Source of the DNA: Dillenia suffruticosa
Taxonomy: Eukaryota; Streptophyta; Magnoliopsida; Dilleniales; Dilleniaceae
Length of the DNA: 64,000 nt
Assembly (NCBI GenBank): GCA_033439265.1
Contig: JAVTVX010000016.1
Location: 12,325,201 to 12,389,200 of the forward strand
Direction: 5' to 3'
Below the pieces are notes generated by a model. It was not told where the DNA came from, ran no database searches, and saw only the letters and a list, made by a program, of their open reading frames with translations. How positions within the stretch are numbered: the stretch's first letter is position 1; each line of letters begins with the position of its first letter. Positions 35,550 to 48,744 of the stretch are shown here, one piece after another. A program made the position numbers and the translations under genes.

Positions 35550-36070
35550 AATTAACTATCTAATATTACTCTTTTTTTTTTACTTATTATCTTACTCTAA
35601 CATTTTTCTAAAAATAATAAAAAAATAAAAAATGATAATTTGTTATAAAATAATAAAATGTTAGTTTAAAATAAAAGAATAAAAGATTTAAAAATAATAA
35701 AATAATACTATTCTTGAAAAAGATGAAATAAAAATAAAATATATCATATTAATGAAAAAAATAATAATTTGTTTATCAAATAATAAAGTGCTAACTTAAA
35801 ATAAAATAATAAATGAATAGAAAAATAAAATAATATTATTCTTAAAAATATAAAATAAAAATAAAATATAACATATGAATTAAAAATAATCAATATGATA
35901 ATTTTTTGTAAATAATAATAAAATATTATTTAAAAAATGATATGATTATATTTAATAATATTTAAAAATAAAATAATAATATAATAAAATAAAATACTAA
36001 TTTAAAATATTATAAAATAATAAATATGATTAGTTAATATAAATTAATAAAATATAAAATATAAAATGTT

Positions 36071-37730
36071 AATTTAAAAAACAAATTAACTTAGCTTCGA
36101 ATTTCTAAATTCGTCGCAAAGTATAGCGACGAATTCTAGAATTTATCAGTAAACTTAGCTATGGATTTAGAATACGTTACTAAATTGGCCACTAAATAAT
36201 AAAATATTTAAAAAATAAAACAATAATATTTTTTTAAAAAATAAAAATATAAAATAATAAAATGAAAGACTTATTTAAAATATTATAAAATAATAAATAT
36301 GATTAGTTAATATAAATTAATAAAATCAAAAAATATATAAAATGCTAATTTAAAAAAAAATTACCTTAGCGACGAATTCCGGAATCCATCGTTAAATATA
36401 GCCTTGAATCTCAAATTCGTCGCTAAATAATAAAATATTTAAAAAATAAAATAATATTATTTTCTAAAAAATAAAAATATAAAATAATAAAATAAAATAC
36501 TAATTTAAAATATTATAAAAAAATAAATATGATTAGTTTATATAAATTAATAAAATAAAAAAATATAAAACGCTAATTTAAAAAAAAAAAGTTAACTTAG
36601 AGACGAATTTCTGAATTCATTGCTAAATTTAGCTACAAATCTAAAATTCGTCGATAAAAAATAAAATATTAAAAAAATTACCTTAGCGACGAATTTCGAA
36701 TTCATCGCTAAGTTTTGTGAGAATTCCGAAATCCGTTGCTAAATTTGTCGTTAAATAATAAAATATTTAAAAAATAAAATAATATTATTTTTTAAAAATA
36801 AAAATAATAAATAATAAAAGAAAATACTAATTTAAAATATTATAAAATAATAAATATGATTAGTTAATATAAATTAATAAAAAATAAAATATAAAATGTT
36901 AATTTAAAAAACAAATTAACTTAGCGTCGAATTTCTAAATTCGTCGCAAAGTATAGCGACGAATTCTAGAATTTATCACTAAACTTAGCTATGGATTTAG
37001 AATACGTTACTAAATTGGCCACTAAATAATAAAATATTTAAAAAATAAAACAATAATATTTTTTTAAAAAAATAAAAATATAAAATAATAAAATGAAAGA
37101 CTTATTTAAAATATTATAAAATAATAAATATGATTAGTTAATATAAATTAATAAAATCAAAAAATATATAAAATGCTAATTTAAAAAAAAATTACCTTAG
37201 CGACGAATTCCGGAATCCATCGTTAAATATAGCCTTGAATCTCAAATTCGTCGCTAAATAATAAAATATTTAAAAAATAAAATAATATTATTTTCTAAAA
37301 AATAAAAATATAAAATAATAAAATAAAATACTAATTTAAAATATTATAAAATAATAAATATGATTAGTTTATATAAATTAATAAAATAAAAAAAAATATA
37401 AAACGCTAATTTAAAAAAAAAATTAACTTAGAGACGAATTTCTGAATTCATTGCTAAATTTAGCCACAAATCTAAAATTCGTCGATAAAAAATAAAATAT
37501 TAAAAAAATTACCTTAGCGACGAATTTCGAATTCATCGCTAAGTTTTGTGAGTATTCCGAAATCCGTTGCTAAATTTGTCGTTAAATAATAAAATATTTA
37601 AAGAATAAAATAATATTATTTTTTAAAAATAAAAATAATAAATAATAAAAGAAAATACTAATTTAAAATATTATAAAATAATAAATATGATTAGTTAATA
37701 TAAGTGATTAAAATAAAAAATGTAAAATGC
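36071..37730. repeat. 830-bp tandem duplication inside the CACTA element
   Basis: 36071-36900 and 36901-37730 are near-identical head-to-tail copies ('aatttaaaaaacaaattaac' begins each). They differ by single bases and A-run lengths. Within each unit, shorter 'aattcgtcgct' modules repeat further. Confidence 0.85.
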
Positions 37731-38788
37731 TAATTTAAAAAAAAATTAACTTAGCAACAAATTTCCGAATCCATTACTAAATTAATTTAAATTAATATTT
37801 TATATTTTATTTTCTTATTTTTCCTTTTATTTTATTATTTTATTTTTTTGAAACTATAGAATAGTCTATAAATAGACAGCTGCCTATCAGTAGTCATTTG
37901 TCTCACTTTAGCCGTCTTTCGAAAACTAATATTTGATCTACTTGTTAGACGTGATAGATCATCGAACGTAAATGTATGATCTATATATTTTTTACTGATA
38001 ACAATATCGAATGAAGATGAACAACTAAATTTTTAAAAATGATTGAACTATATGAGAGAAACGAATGAATGTAAAAGACAAAAAACACGAATGGTGAACT
38101 TGATAACCGCAACTAATTGAAAATTGTTTGTTACAAATTAGTTGAATTATTTATTATTAAAAATTATCAAATTAGTAAGAGTTGTAATATTTATTACATA
38201 TTTAATTCGATTTTATTATTTAAAATATATTAAAAATATTTCATAATAGAGTATAAAAGAAATTTTGTTTCGAAATTAGCTATGAATTATGAAATATCGG
38301 TAATAAATTAGTAATGAATTTAGTTACGAATATTATTTTATGGCTAATTAGCAACGAAGTTTGCCGCAAATATTTTTTTAAGACTAATTAGTGATAAATT
38401 TAGTCACAAATTTTGGAGTTTGTTGCTAAATTTTGTGACAAATAGTTTTTTCGTGACTTAATAGCAACAAATTTAGTTACGAAAAATTTTTGTAGCTAAT
38501 TTGTAACAAAATTTGTCACGAAAATTTTTCGTCACTAAATTTACAGATGGATAACAGTATGCGTGGCAAAATTTAGCCATAAAATTTCTATTTGTCGTTA
38601 ATTAATGACGAATTTAGTCACAAAAAATTTTTTGTGGTCAATTAGCGATGAATTTAGCCACGAATAATATATTTGTTGCTAATTTAGCCATGAATACTTT
38701 TTCGTTATTAATTTCGTTGCAAAATAGCAGCAAAAAAATTTTTCATCACTAAATCCGTTGCAAAAAAGTGATGAATTTTTTCCTTTGT

Positions 38789-38812
38789 TAAAACCGTATT
38801 TTTTTTGTAGTG
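38789..38812 (-). repeat. Right terminal inverted repeat of the CACTA element
   Basis: Reads inward CACTACAAAAAAAATACGG followed by ttttaa. Confidence 0.85.
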
Positions 38813-38815
38813 GTA

Positions 38816-41040
38816 GTTAAAAAGGTTACTTTAAATCCTAACACTTAAAATTAAGATCAAAACAAAGTTTTAAAGAGTAAGTTTAGACAAAGCAGGAAGA
38901 GAAATCGAAATTGAATCAATAAGGAACCAAGAAAATACAAGGAATATTAATAAAAATTAAAGCTATGGCCATGGTTGTGCAATCAAAGTCACTGCCCTAC
39001 CCTGTAGCCTGTAGACTACAACCCAACAATGCATGCCTAACTAGGCTACCCTTTGGAATTTAAGTCTAAAGCTATGATGAGGGATGAGGTTTGGGACCCT
39101 CATTTTGTTAGAGGACCTGCGTGCTCGTTTTAATTTGTAAAAATCCTTGTCTAATCCAACTCAACAATCAAAAAAACAAAACTAGGACAAAATACAAAGG
39201 TCTGATTAAAAAATGTCTCGGCCCAAAGACGAATATTTCATTCAAGGAAGGAACAAAGATGCTAGAGTTAGAGAATCTATCAATCACAGGGGGACCTCTT
39301 CCAAGTTGTTGTAGTTTGTATATTTCACCTGCAAGATAGGAACTAAAACTCTCCTTTACTTGTCATTAGTTGCTTCCTGTATGCAATACAAGGATCCTGT
39401 AAATCTCAAAAATGGTAGGAATCTAAAATAACCCTATAATGAAGGAAAACAAGTGTTGGATCCTTAATCCAAGCTTATATGTGAATAATTATATATTATA
39501 AACTGTAATTTGAGTTTGAATCCTTTTAAAAATGATCTATTAAAATTTTAGATAATTTAAACTCTAATATATCTGATAGGGTGTGGTCGTTTAATGTATA
39601 GAGATCTAAAAGGTAACTCCTATTCGTATGATGTATTAAGACAAAAATATTAAAAGATAACAAAATTATCTTTATATAGTGGTTATGGTTCCCACATCAC
39701 ATGAAAATTTTATTCGTTTTGGCATCCCATCACAAAAACTAAGAGAGAAGACAAAGGTTATTTTTAGGAAAAACATGTAGATTTGGAAGGCCAACAACAC
39801 AACTCTAAATAGCAATTGGTCGTTATGTATTTAGAAATGCTTCTGCATATAGATCTAGTAGTTTTTTAATGGTTTAAAATGATATCTTGGATATATAGAT
39901 GATGATTTTTATCAAATGGATATTTTCTAACAAGTAGTATCTAAGTCGTTTTATGTTGAATCATTGAGAAATAATTTCACAAAATTTTTGGTTGAATATG
40001 ATTATGGTTATTGGCTTATTGATTTTGGATTCAGATCTGTTGAATTACATTCATATATATATATAAATTTTATTAGTTGGTTTTAGTTTTCTAGGTAAAG
40101 AAAAATTAAAAGAAAATTTTATTTTTCATTTTATTTGATTTGATTGTAACGGATTTAGAAATCGAAGTAGTTTTCATTAAAAAATTACAATTAAGAAAAT
40201 CAGTTTAATGGATGAAATATTAAGATTGCTTCCCTTAATTTGTGGTTGCATATTTTGGATTAAGGAATATGTCATTTTAATAAGGTTAAATTCACATATT
40301 TTCTTAAAATTGAGATTCTTTGCCTAGATAATTCATGATTGGCTAGCAGTTGCTTTGACAATGTTGAGTCAACTGTCAAGACTTTTAAGTATACTAGAAC
40401 ACTATTGTTATGGATATAGTTATTGTTTTTTTGAAAATTAAAACTCACAGGACACTAATGTTCTATGGATAGCATGATATGATAGTTATAAAACTTTTAC
40501 TTTATTTTGAATCATTAGGTTTGGGCCACTTATGGGTCTAATATTTATTAAGCCTATTAGGATAAAATTATGTCTAAATCCAATTACGGATATAATTTTA
40601 AATTTAAATATTAGTATGGTTATATATATTTTAATATGAATTAATTGAAACAATATGTCACCAAAATGATTTTTCTTGTAGAAATTAATTTGCTTTAGAA
40701 TATAAGTAGTTACGTATATAGAACCAAAATGAATATTGATCAGGTCAAAGGAAGGTCCATATTTAACACAATTGCATATGCATTTGTGGTAATAAACATG
40801 CAATGATTTTTTGATTTTATGTGTGAACAATAAATCGACTCATAGGATTGTTTGATATGTTCTTATTGTTAAAGTTTAATTACTACTACAAGATATCACT
40901 TACAAGTTAATATTTTTGTCTAAAGACAAAATATTTATGAAATATATGATATTTTGAGATGGGGTATTTAAATTTATTATTATTATTTAGCTTTAAAATT
41001 CATGTGAGCCTTTTTTTGTTGTTGTTACTCTCTGTTCAGT
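38816..41040. other. Intergenic sequence without recognised features
   Basis: AT-rich, with scattered stops in all frames. Short open stretches (39121-39339 plus, 40486-40830 minus) show no family resemblance. It may include the degraded left end of the copia relic that follows. Confidence 0.4.
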
Positions 41041-43620
41041 TATGAATACTCATGCAAATATTATTATCAATATCAACTCAATTCCTATGCTGAATGGCTC
41101 TAATTTCAGGTCTTAGCAAGAGAGCTTTTTAATAGTTTTCAGAGTTATGGATATTGACCTTGCAGTAGGTTTTGAATCTCTACCACCTATTACAAATAAA
41201 AGTAGCTTTGATGAAAGAGGGATAAGAAAAAGTAGGAGAAATCATATCACAAATGTATAAGGATCATGAATAGAGTCATGCCAAAAGCATTAAGGGACAC
41301 TATGTTTGAAAAGAGGTTTGTCAAGAATGAAAAAACTAAAATAGATACACTCTTGACAAGTCTTATTTCAATCAGGTATATAGGGAAAGGTAATATCAAG
41401 GAGTACATCTTAGAGTTATCTTATCTTGCTTCCAAGTTGAAAGCATTTAAGTTTGAACTCTTTGAAGAATTTTTAATGCATCCGGCTTTGATATCTCTTT
41501 TGATACAGTTTAACTAGTTTAAGGTAAGCTATAACTGTTAGAAAAAGACTTAGTCTGTGAATGAACTCATTTCACTTTGTGTTCAGGAAATGGAAAGGTT
41601 GAAGCAAGATAAGGTAGAGAGTACTCCCCTGACCTCAATCGACAAAGGCATGGGAAATAAATGGAAGAATGATAAGGAAGCTACAAATATGATACCATAA
41701 AAGAAACAACAAATGAAACTAAATAAATCGTAAGTTACTAGTTGTTTCATCTATGGAGCTAAAGGGCAAAAGAAAAGGAAGTGTATCAACTATCATGCAT
41801 GGCCTGCTAAGAAAGATATATTTCTTAATTCGGATTGTTCTATGATTAATTTAATTTCAATACCTAGACACACATGATGAATGGATTCTGCTACAACAAC
41901 TCGCATCAATATGTTCATGTAGGGTTTTTTAAATTGTTGAAAGCTGAGTGATAGTGAAAAATTCATCTATGTAGGCGATGGCAAGAAGGTTCTAGATGAA
42001 ACAACTGGAAATTTTAGATTATTATTAAAACTAGATTTTATTTGGATTTTAATGAGACATTTATTATATCGTCTTTTAGATAGAATTTGATTTTTATTTT
42101 TAATTTGGACAAATTTGGTTATTATTTTTCATTTAGAAATGGAAAAAATCAGTTTGTTTCATGATTCAAAATTAATTGGGATTGGTTTTTTATCAAGATA
42201 TGATAATCTTTATTTTATTGAGACAGTTGCTTCATTTAATGAATCTAGGCATTTAAGTATATGAGGTGTAAAGTGAAAATAAACCAAATATAAATTTTGC
42301 TTTATTATAGCACAAAAGATTAGATCATATCTACAAATGGAGAGTTGAAAGATTTGTGTCAGATGGAATTATTGATCCCCTTGATCTTATGGATTTTGAT
42401 ATTTATATTAACTGTATAAAAAGGAAATAAATCAATAAAAAGAGATTTGAAACCAATAAGATTTTGATCGTTTTAGAATTAATACATATAGTTGTTTATG
42501 GGTTATTCCATGTTGTTGCTTGGAGTGGTCAATATTATTTTATAACATTCATAGATGATTTTTCTAGATGCCTATATATATCAAAAGTCATAGCTCTGAC
42601 CATAGTGGTAAATATAGATATGATGGTTCAAGTAAACAACATCCAAGACCGCTTGCTAAGTTCTTAGAGGAATGTGGTATCATTCTATAGTACACTATGT
42701 CAGGTTCACCCATTATGAATGGTGTTGTTGAAAGATGAAATATAATGCTTAAGAACATGGTAAGGAGTATGATTTCTCATTCTATATTACCAGAATCACT
42801 CTAGAGAGAAGTGTTTAAGACTGCAATGTAAATCCTTCATAGGGTTCCAACTAAAGTGACTAGCAAAAACCCTTATGAACTTTGGATAGGCAAAAAACTA
42901 AGTTTAAAACACTTGTACATTTGGGAATGTCCAACTGAGGATAGTAAGTTGGTATTTTGTTGGAGACTCTAAAAGATCCAGGGGTACAAGTTTTATGATC
43001 TCACAATTAAGTCAATTTTTGAGTTGGGAAATACCTAAATAGGTCTTGCGATTAGTGCCTTAAGAGTGATTTTGAGGAAAATAAAATGTATAAGATTCCT
43101 TATTCATCAGTAGTAGGGAGTTTTATATATGTTCATGTTTGTACACACTCGGACATTGCATATATCACAAAAATGTTGGGCATGTTCTTAAGTAATCCAG
43201 TAGTAGACTATTGGAAAGCAACCAGATAGGTCTTGCGGTACTTACAAAAAATAAAAGAATACATGCTCACACATCGGAGGTTAGATCAGGTTGAAATTGT
43301 TGAGTATACTGATTCTGATTTTGTTTGATCCTAAGATAATATGAAATCTACGTTGAGCTATATCCACCTGCTAGTTGGGAATGCTATCTCCTGGAAAAGT
43401 GCTAAACAGTCTCTTATAACCTCTATGATAAATAGTCTCTTACCATGGTGACAAAGTTCATAGCATGTCATGAAGTATGCAATCATGGAATGTGGCCGTG
43501 AAATTTTTTCACAAGGCTATGCATAGATGTTGAAATTGATAGATCATTCAAGTTATTTTGTCAGAATAAGTCAACAACCTCATATTCCAATAGCAACAGG
43601 AGTTTGACAAAGTCAAAGCA
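41041..43620 (+). pseudogene. Ty1/copia gag-pol relic
   Basis: Copia signatures appear in order. 41266-41517 is gag (LTSLISIRYIGKGNIKEYI, ASKLKAFKF). A decayed CCHC region follows near 41740-41800, then the protease region (MDSATTTRI for the usual D-S-G-A/C, 41881) and YVGDGKKV. The GAG-pre-integrase part (HKRLDHIYKWRVERFVSDGI, 42308) and integrase core (YFITFIDDFSRCLY, 42535) follow. After an almost complete loss of RT comes the RNase H region (SDIAYITKMLGMFLSNP, 43150; YTDSDFV, 43309; AISWKSAKQSL, 43384; near 43615 TKSKHINYDD). Many stops and frameshifts. No LTRs could be placed. Confidence 0.85.
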
Positions 43621-44474
43621 TATAAACTATGACGACAGGACTCGAGAAAGGACTTGTACTATTTCGGATAAGACTATTTTCAAGTTTCCTTCACTTGCAT
43701 CTCTATCTATTCCTTTTGAAAATGGGTATACTGATAGGCTGGGACTTTGATCACCTTTGAGGGATCCTTGAGGATAATTTAGTGATCAAAATTCTTTGAA
43801 GGTAGAAAGTTGGTTGGTTCCCCTATCAGGGTCTTATACTTAGACAGCAAGACCTTAATATCTTTGGGAGTCATTGCTTCCTCTTCGGTTGGGTCTTCTT
43901 GGCCAACAATTGAGTGACTTCCTTGCTTATATCGGGTGCATACTCAAGCGTGGGCTGCTCGTGTAATGGTGCATACTCATGAGCAGGTTGCTTGTGCATG
44001 AGTGCCTCTTCACTTAGTGTCCATTCGAGTGGAGGCCTTTTTGGTCGCTCCTCAGGATGTGCAATAGCCTTCTTTGCTTCTTTAGAGACAATTGCTTGAT
44101 GGTTACTCAATGTTGTACGAAAGGTTGCAACCTTTGGATGAAGAGTCGTGTCCTTTAGCATATAAGTGCTCGGTTGAATCGTGTTGTGGATTGTGCACTG
44201 CTTGTCCTTGCTTAGGTGGCTATTAGCAGTATCATGCAATGTCATAGGCCATCACATTGCCTTATCCAATGCTGATGTTGCATCATTGGTGACCTTTGGC
44301 TCGATATGAGTAATTGTGTTACTGCAAACCTCCATGATTTCCCCATGTACTCGCCTTGCATCTATTTCTTAAGCATGGACATGAGTGTTACTTGTGGCAT
44401 CATGAAGGGCTACAGTAGCGGTTCCACTAAGCGGCGTTACTGCACAGTCGAGCACGAGGTGCAGGCATGTGCTG
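43621..44474. other. Unassigned sequence with one minus-strand open frame
   Basis: A 124-codon frame runs on the minus strand from 44245 to 43871. It is hydrophilic and contains an imperfect internal repeat (HKQPAHEYAPLHEQPTLEYAP-like, about 10 residues each). No family is recognised. It lies between a dead copia element and a minisatellite, so it may be chance or a transposon piece. Confidence 0.3.
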
Positions 44475-44830
44475 TCTGCGTGGCTCTACCGTGTGGGCAA
44501 GTGCAAGGGGTGGACATGCCTTGGCAGCTCTACATCGCAAGAAAGCACGGGGCACGGGCATGAGCAATCCCCCGCGCTGCCCGCGCAACTTTATCGCTTA
44601 GGCAAGCATAGGGCACGAGCATGAGCATCCCCGCATGGCTTTACCGTGCAAACAAGCACAGGGAGCGGGCATTCCCCGGCCGCTCTACTGCACAGGCATG
44701 CGTGGGACATGGGCACAATTGATCCCCTACGTTGCTCACACGGCTCTATCACATATGCAAGCGCAGGACACAGGCATAGGCGGTCCTCATCACTACCCAT
44801 GCGGCCTTACTACGTAGGCAAAAGCAGTCC
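44475..44830 (+). repeat. GC-rich degenerate minisatellite (unit about 45-61 bp)
   Basis: Seven diverged units near 44481, 44525, 44586, 44637, 44682, 44743 and 44802. Each holds 'gctctaccgtgc'-like then 'caagcacaggg' and 'catgggcatgagc'-like motifs. It is GC-rich against a very AT-rich background. Open frames on both strands here are low-complexity. Confidence 0.6.
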
Positions 44831-44849
44831 CCCTTCTACCCATCTTGAG

Positions 44850-45000
44850 TACCGTTTTATTAATTTAAATTATTAATATTATTAATTTAAATAATGTAAT
44901 GATATGAAATGAGTAATTTATATAATATAGTGTTATAATATGAAATTATGACAATAATATATTAATTATCAATATTTTATAATTTTATATAAATTCAAAA
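44850..45000. repeat. Left arm of a long imperfect inverted repeat
   Basis: Shares 'aataatgtaatgatat' and 'atagtgttataatatgaaattatga' with the reverse complement of 47815-48010. The AT-rich composition inflates similarity, but these stretches exceed simple AT repeats. Confidence 0.45.
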
Positions 45001-45289
45001 AAAAAGCTAACAGCATTAATATTAAGATATTTAATTTACAACATTCACTATACTTTAACATTTAGAAATTTAGACATTGACCTCTCTTTTTTGCGTCAAA
45101 AATAATTTTCTACTTTTAACGCCAATTTAATTAAATTTCTACAAAAAAATATTTTATTTCTTTATTTAGTGCCAATTTAATCATCTTTTTTTTGCAGCAA
45201 AAAACTTTTTCTACTCTAGTTGCTCTGTGTATTTATTTCATTTATTTCTCTGTTGGTTTATGCAATTATTTCTCTGTTGGGTTGTGCAA

Positions 45290-45765
45290 AACATTTGCAT
45301 TTGTAAATATGATAGACAAGTCATAAACGTATTCTAAATCAATTGGTGGGGTTAATATATTTCTTAAATTTGAATGTGCAAATATTCAATCCATCGATGA
45401 CAAGATATCATATTCTTGTATTAAATGTTTCAACATATTGAGATTTCCTACATACACGGTATTCAATCACTTTGTTACGTCATAATTTTTAATGTGACTA
45501 TGACAAGTGGATATATCAAATCTACATCTCATGCATCCAATGCATCTAATGAATCTAACCTAAATGATTTCTCGAATAGCAATGATAATCTTTTTGACCA
45601 TGATATATTTAACATATTACATGATGCATTCAACAATTTACATATTCTGTCCAACATACACGAGCCAACTTCTTATGCATGTAACGTAAATAAATCAACT
45701 TCATATAAGTTTCATGAATTACTTAAAAATGCCAAAAAAAACCAATATATTCAAATTTGAAATAA
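45290..45765 (+). pseudogene. CACTA TNP2 transposase N-terminal relic
   Basis: 45360-45450 reads like the transposase-associated domain of plant En/Spm TNP2 (FLKFECANIQSIDDKISYSC then IKC, a C-x2-C pair). The following frame (45425-45760) has the acidic Asn/Asp-rich linker and then HDIFNILHDAF and FHELLKNAKKNQYI, matching the 'LHD.F' and 'F..LL.DA...LYPGC' segments of TNP2. The catalytic part is missing and at least one frameshift separates the two pieces. Confidence 0.6.
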
Positions 45766-48690
45766 ACTATACTTATAACTATTATGCACTTATATCAATT
45801 ATAGTGTTTGTGTGGGTGGATCAAGTGCATCCTATCTCACAAAAATACAGTTATTAACAAGTGTATCATATCTCACAAAAATTAAGTTTTAATTAGGTTT
45901 TGAATATAAAAATTTAAATAAAAACTAAATTTGAAAATAATCTATTACAAAACACAAAAAAGGTAACAAATCATAAAAATTGCATGAAATATAATAATAA
46001 TAAGGTAATAAGTTCTAAAAATTATATGAAATCTAGTAAGTGATTTTTTGACTAATGTAAATAACACATATGGAAAGATAGGGAAAGACACGTGACGGGT
46101 ATTAAGTATGAAAAAATGTGAGGAATTATGAATTACACGTGTGTGTAATGAAAAAAAGATGTGGGAAAAGAGTAAAACTATGGAAAAAAAAAAGTATGTA
46201 ATGAAAAAAGCGTGGAAAAACGCAAGTTTTGAAAATTTGTTTGTGAAAATAACGGTCAAAAGACATTAGCCGATTGGATTAATTAGTGATATATCTAAAT
46301 TTACCCAACTACTAGATTAATGAAATATGATTTATCCGACAACATACAAAAAATTTATAAAATATTTGGGAATGGTTTCGTGCCATTGGCATTACTTTTG
46401 AGATACAAATGCACTATTTTCTAGTAATATAATAGTATCAATCTTACATTATTATATATTTTTATATATGTTACTATAAATTACATTATCTAATGCAGTA
46501 GAGCATTGTAATTCACCATTCAACCATTGAATCAAGTGGCATCCTTGCAATATAAAATTATGATTATCAATATTAATTTAAATAATATAATTATCAATAT
46601 TAATATGTTACATAATTTAATTAATTATTTAGTAATTTAAATAATGTTACATTTGAAATATTATGTGAAATATTATGTTAGAGGTGGTTTATATTATTAG
46701 TAATTTTAAATAATGTTATATATGAAATATTAGCGGTTGAGGTGGGATTGGAGGTTGGTGTAACAATCCACTCTAGAGAAGGAAAATGTATAGAGAGAAG
46801 AGAGAGAAAGTGATAAAGAATACAAGAGAGAGGAGAATTTCAATACAATTTCAATATATATCATTACATGCTCTAGAGACTATTATTTATACTAATTTTA
46901 CTAACCATTTCATTTAACTAATAATCAAACTACTAATTAATCTAACAATCACAATTAACAACTAACTATTCCTATTAACTATGATTAACTATTAATCCTA
47001 TGGTTAGCAATTGTTACAGTTGGATCAGAGGTGGTTTGGCTCCACATATGAACTAGAAGAGTCGTGCTGGGGTATTAATGGTATCAATGAAAGTTGGTTC
47101 TGATAAATGGTCTTAATAAATGGTAGTGTGTGGAAGTCGTGCAAGTGGAGGTTGTGTGGAGTGTGAAAATGTGAGAGCTTAAATTTTTTATTCATTACGA
47201 GAATCACGCCTTTGTGATTATAAATATGAAGGAATTCTTAACGTTATCTCGAAGTTGAGTCACATTATGAGAGCCGATACTAGATAACTTAATATAGGTT
47301 TTGAACCATAAAACCTAGTCTTTGCTGATACAACAAATACAAGGTTTAGTGCTCTTCATTTTTCGGTGGTCAGGCGACAAGAGAAGTTTGAAGGCAATGT
47401 CTTTTTGGCCATCTCCTACCTTTTCCAATTTTCTCTCCAATTTCATCCATCGTTTATATAATGTAATTTAATTTAATATAATTAATTAAATTTAATATAA
47501 TTTCCTTAATTTGTATGATCATCTTTTCTTTTCTTGAGTGTAATTTAATATAAATATTAGTAATTGTAATTTAAATAATTTAATTGTTATCGATATTAAT
47601 TTAAATAAAATATTAGTAATTTAAATAATATGTCCTATTAATAATTTCAGAATTATTTAAATGTTTCAGAGTTTAGTCAAATAAAATGCGATTTTTGGGA
47701 TTGACATCACCTTTGTCAGTTTCAATAACATAATAACATGCTAATGTATTAACATAATTAATCATATCAACATAATTAAATAATATTAAATATTATTAAT
47801 TATACCAACATAATTAATTACACAATTACATTATATTATCATAATTTCATGTTATAACACTATATTATTTAATAATTGGTCAATGAATTTTTAAAAATAT
47901 AATACTGTATTATATAAAATATTAATTTTATATCATTACATTATTTATATTAATAATATTAATAATTTTATACTATTCAAATTAATAATATTAATAACTT
48001 TATATTAAATTGTCATGGAATACAAGTTATTTTTTATTAATCAAATGAACATAATTAACACAACATAGGACTCATGGCAGGGGACTGTGCAGGCATGCAT
48101 TTGCATGTAATGTACTTATAGTAGGGTAATAAGTAATAAAAATTAAATGAAATGTAATACATGATTTTTTCAACAACATAAATAACTCATATGGAAAGAC
48201 ATGTGACAGCATTGACTAAAGTATAAACAAATGTGAGGAATTAAGAATAACATAGGTAATGAAAAAAGAGGCGGGAAAAAAATAAGAAAAAAACTGACAA
48301 ATTTTGAAAATTTGTTTGTGAAAATAATATATTATAAATTATATGCGTGGAAACCATCAAAACTTCTCATTCTCTAAAAAACTCTCATCTCCTAACCTAT
48401 CTAAATCTCTCACTCATATTGCAAAATTTTATCGAAAGCTAATCACATTTTTGTTTATAAAAAAAATCACGATGAGATTTTACTAGTTGTGTTGGGAATG
48501 AGTATTTGAAAAATTTTTAAATTTTCTAGTTATAAATATTGGACAAAATAAATGACGGATAAGCATTGTAGCTAATTACGAAAAATCACAATCATCTCAA
48601 GAATAAATTCAGTCTGAAGAAGTCCAATCATTTCAAAATGTTACCCTAAGTTTAAAAATAAACATATTATTTTATTTTGAGATTTAATTT
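45766..48690. other. AT-rich repeats between CACTA coding relics
   Basis: No genes. A 43-bp tandem duplication lies near 45825-45890 ('atctcacaaaaat'). Two direct copies of a ~230-bp block occur at 45960-46260 and 48115-48345. The right arm of an inverted repeat is at 47815-48010. The block between may be a separate insertion within the CACTA relic. Confidence 0.45.
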
Positions 48691-48744
48691 TAACATGTTA
48701 TCAAGTAATTTTTTAATTATCCATTTTTAAATTTTTATTTTGAG

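Larger units (their letters stand above)
34803..38812. mobile_element. Non-autonomous CACTA (En/Spm) transposon, 4.0 kb, complete
   Basis: The left terminus CACTATAAAAAAACACG and the right terminus, which reads inward CACTACAAAAAAAATACGG, are inverted repeats. The 3-bp duplication GTA (34800-34802 and 38813-38815) is exactly the size CACTA transposases create. The interior is full of 'agcgacgaatt'/'aattcgtcgct' motifs in both orientations, as expected for subterminal transposase-binding repeats. No transposase-like frame exists, so it depends on proteins from elsewhere. Confidence 0.92.

Noticed and set aside
46420..46445. CACTA right terminus ('ttttctagtaata')
   Set aside because: Resembles the reverse of CACTACTAGAAAA but lacks the final TAGTG and any partner or target duplication.
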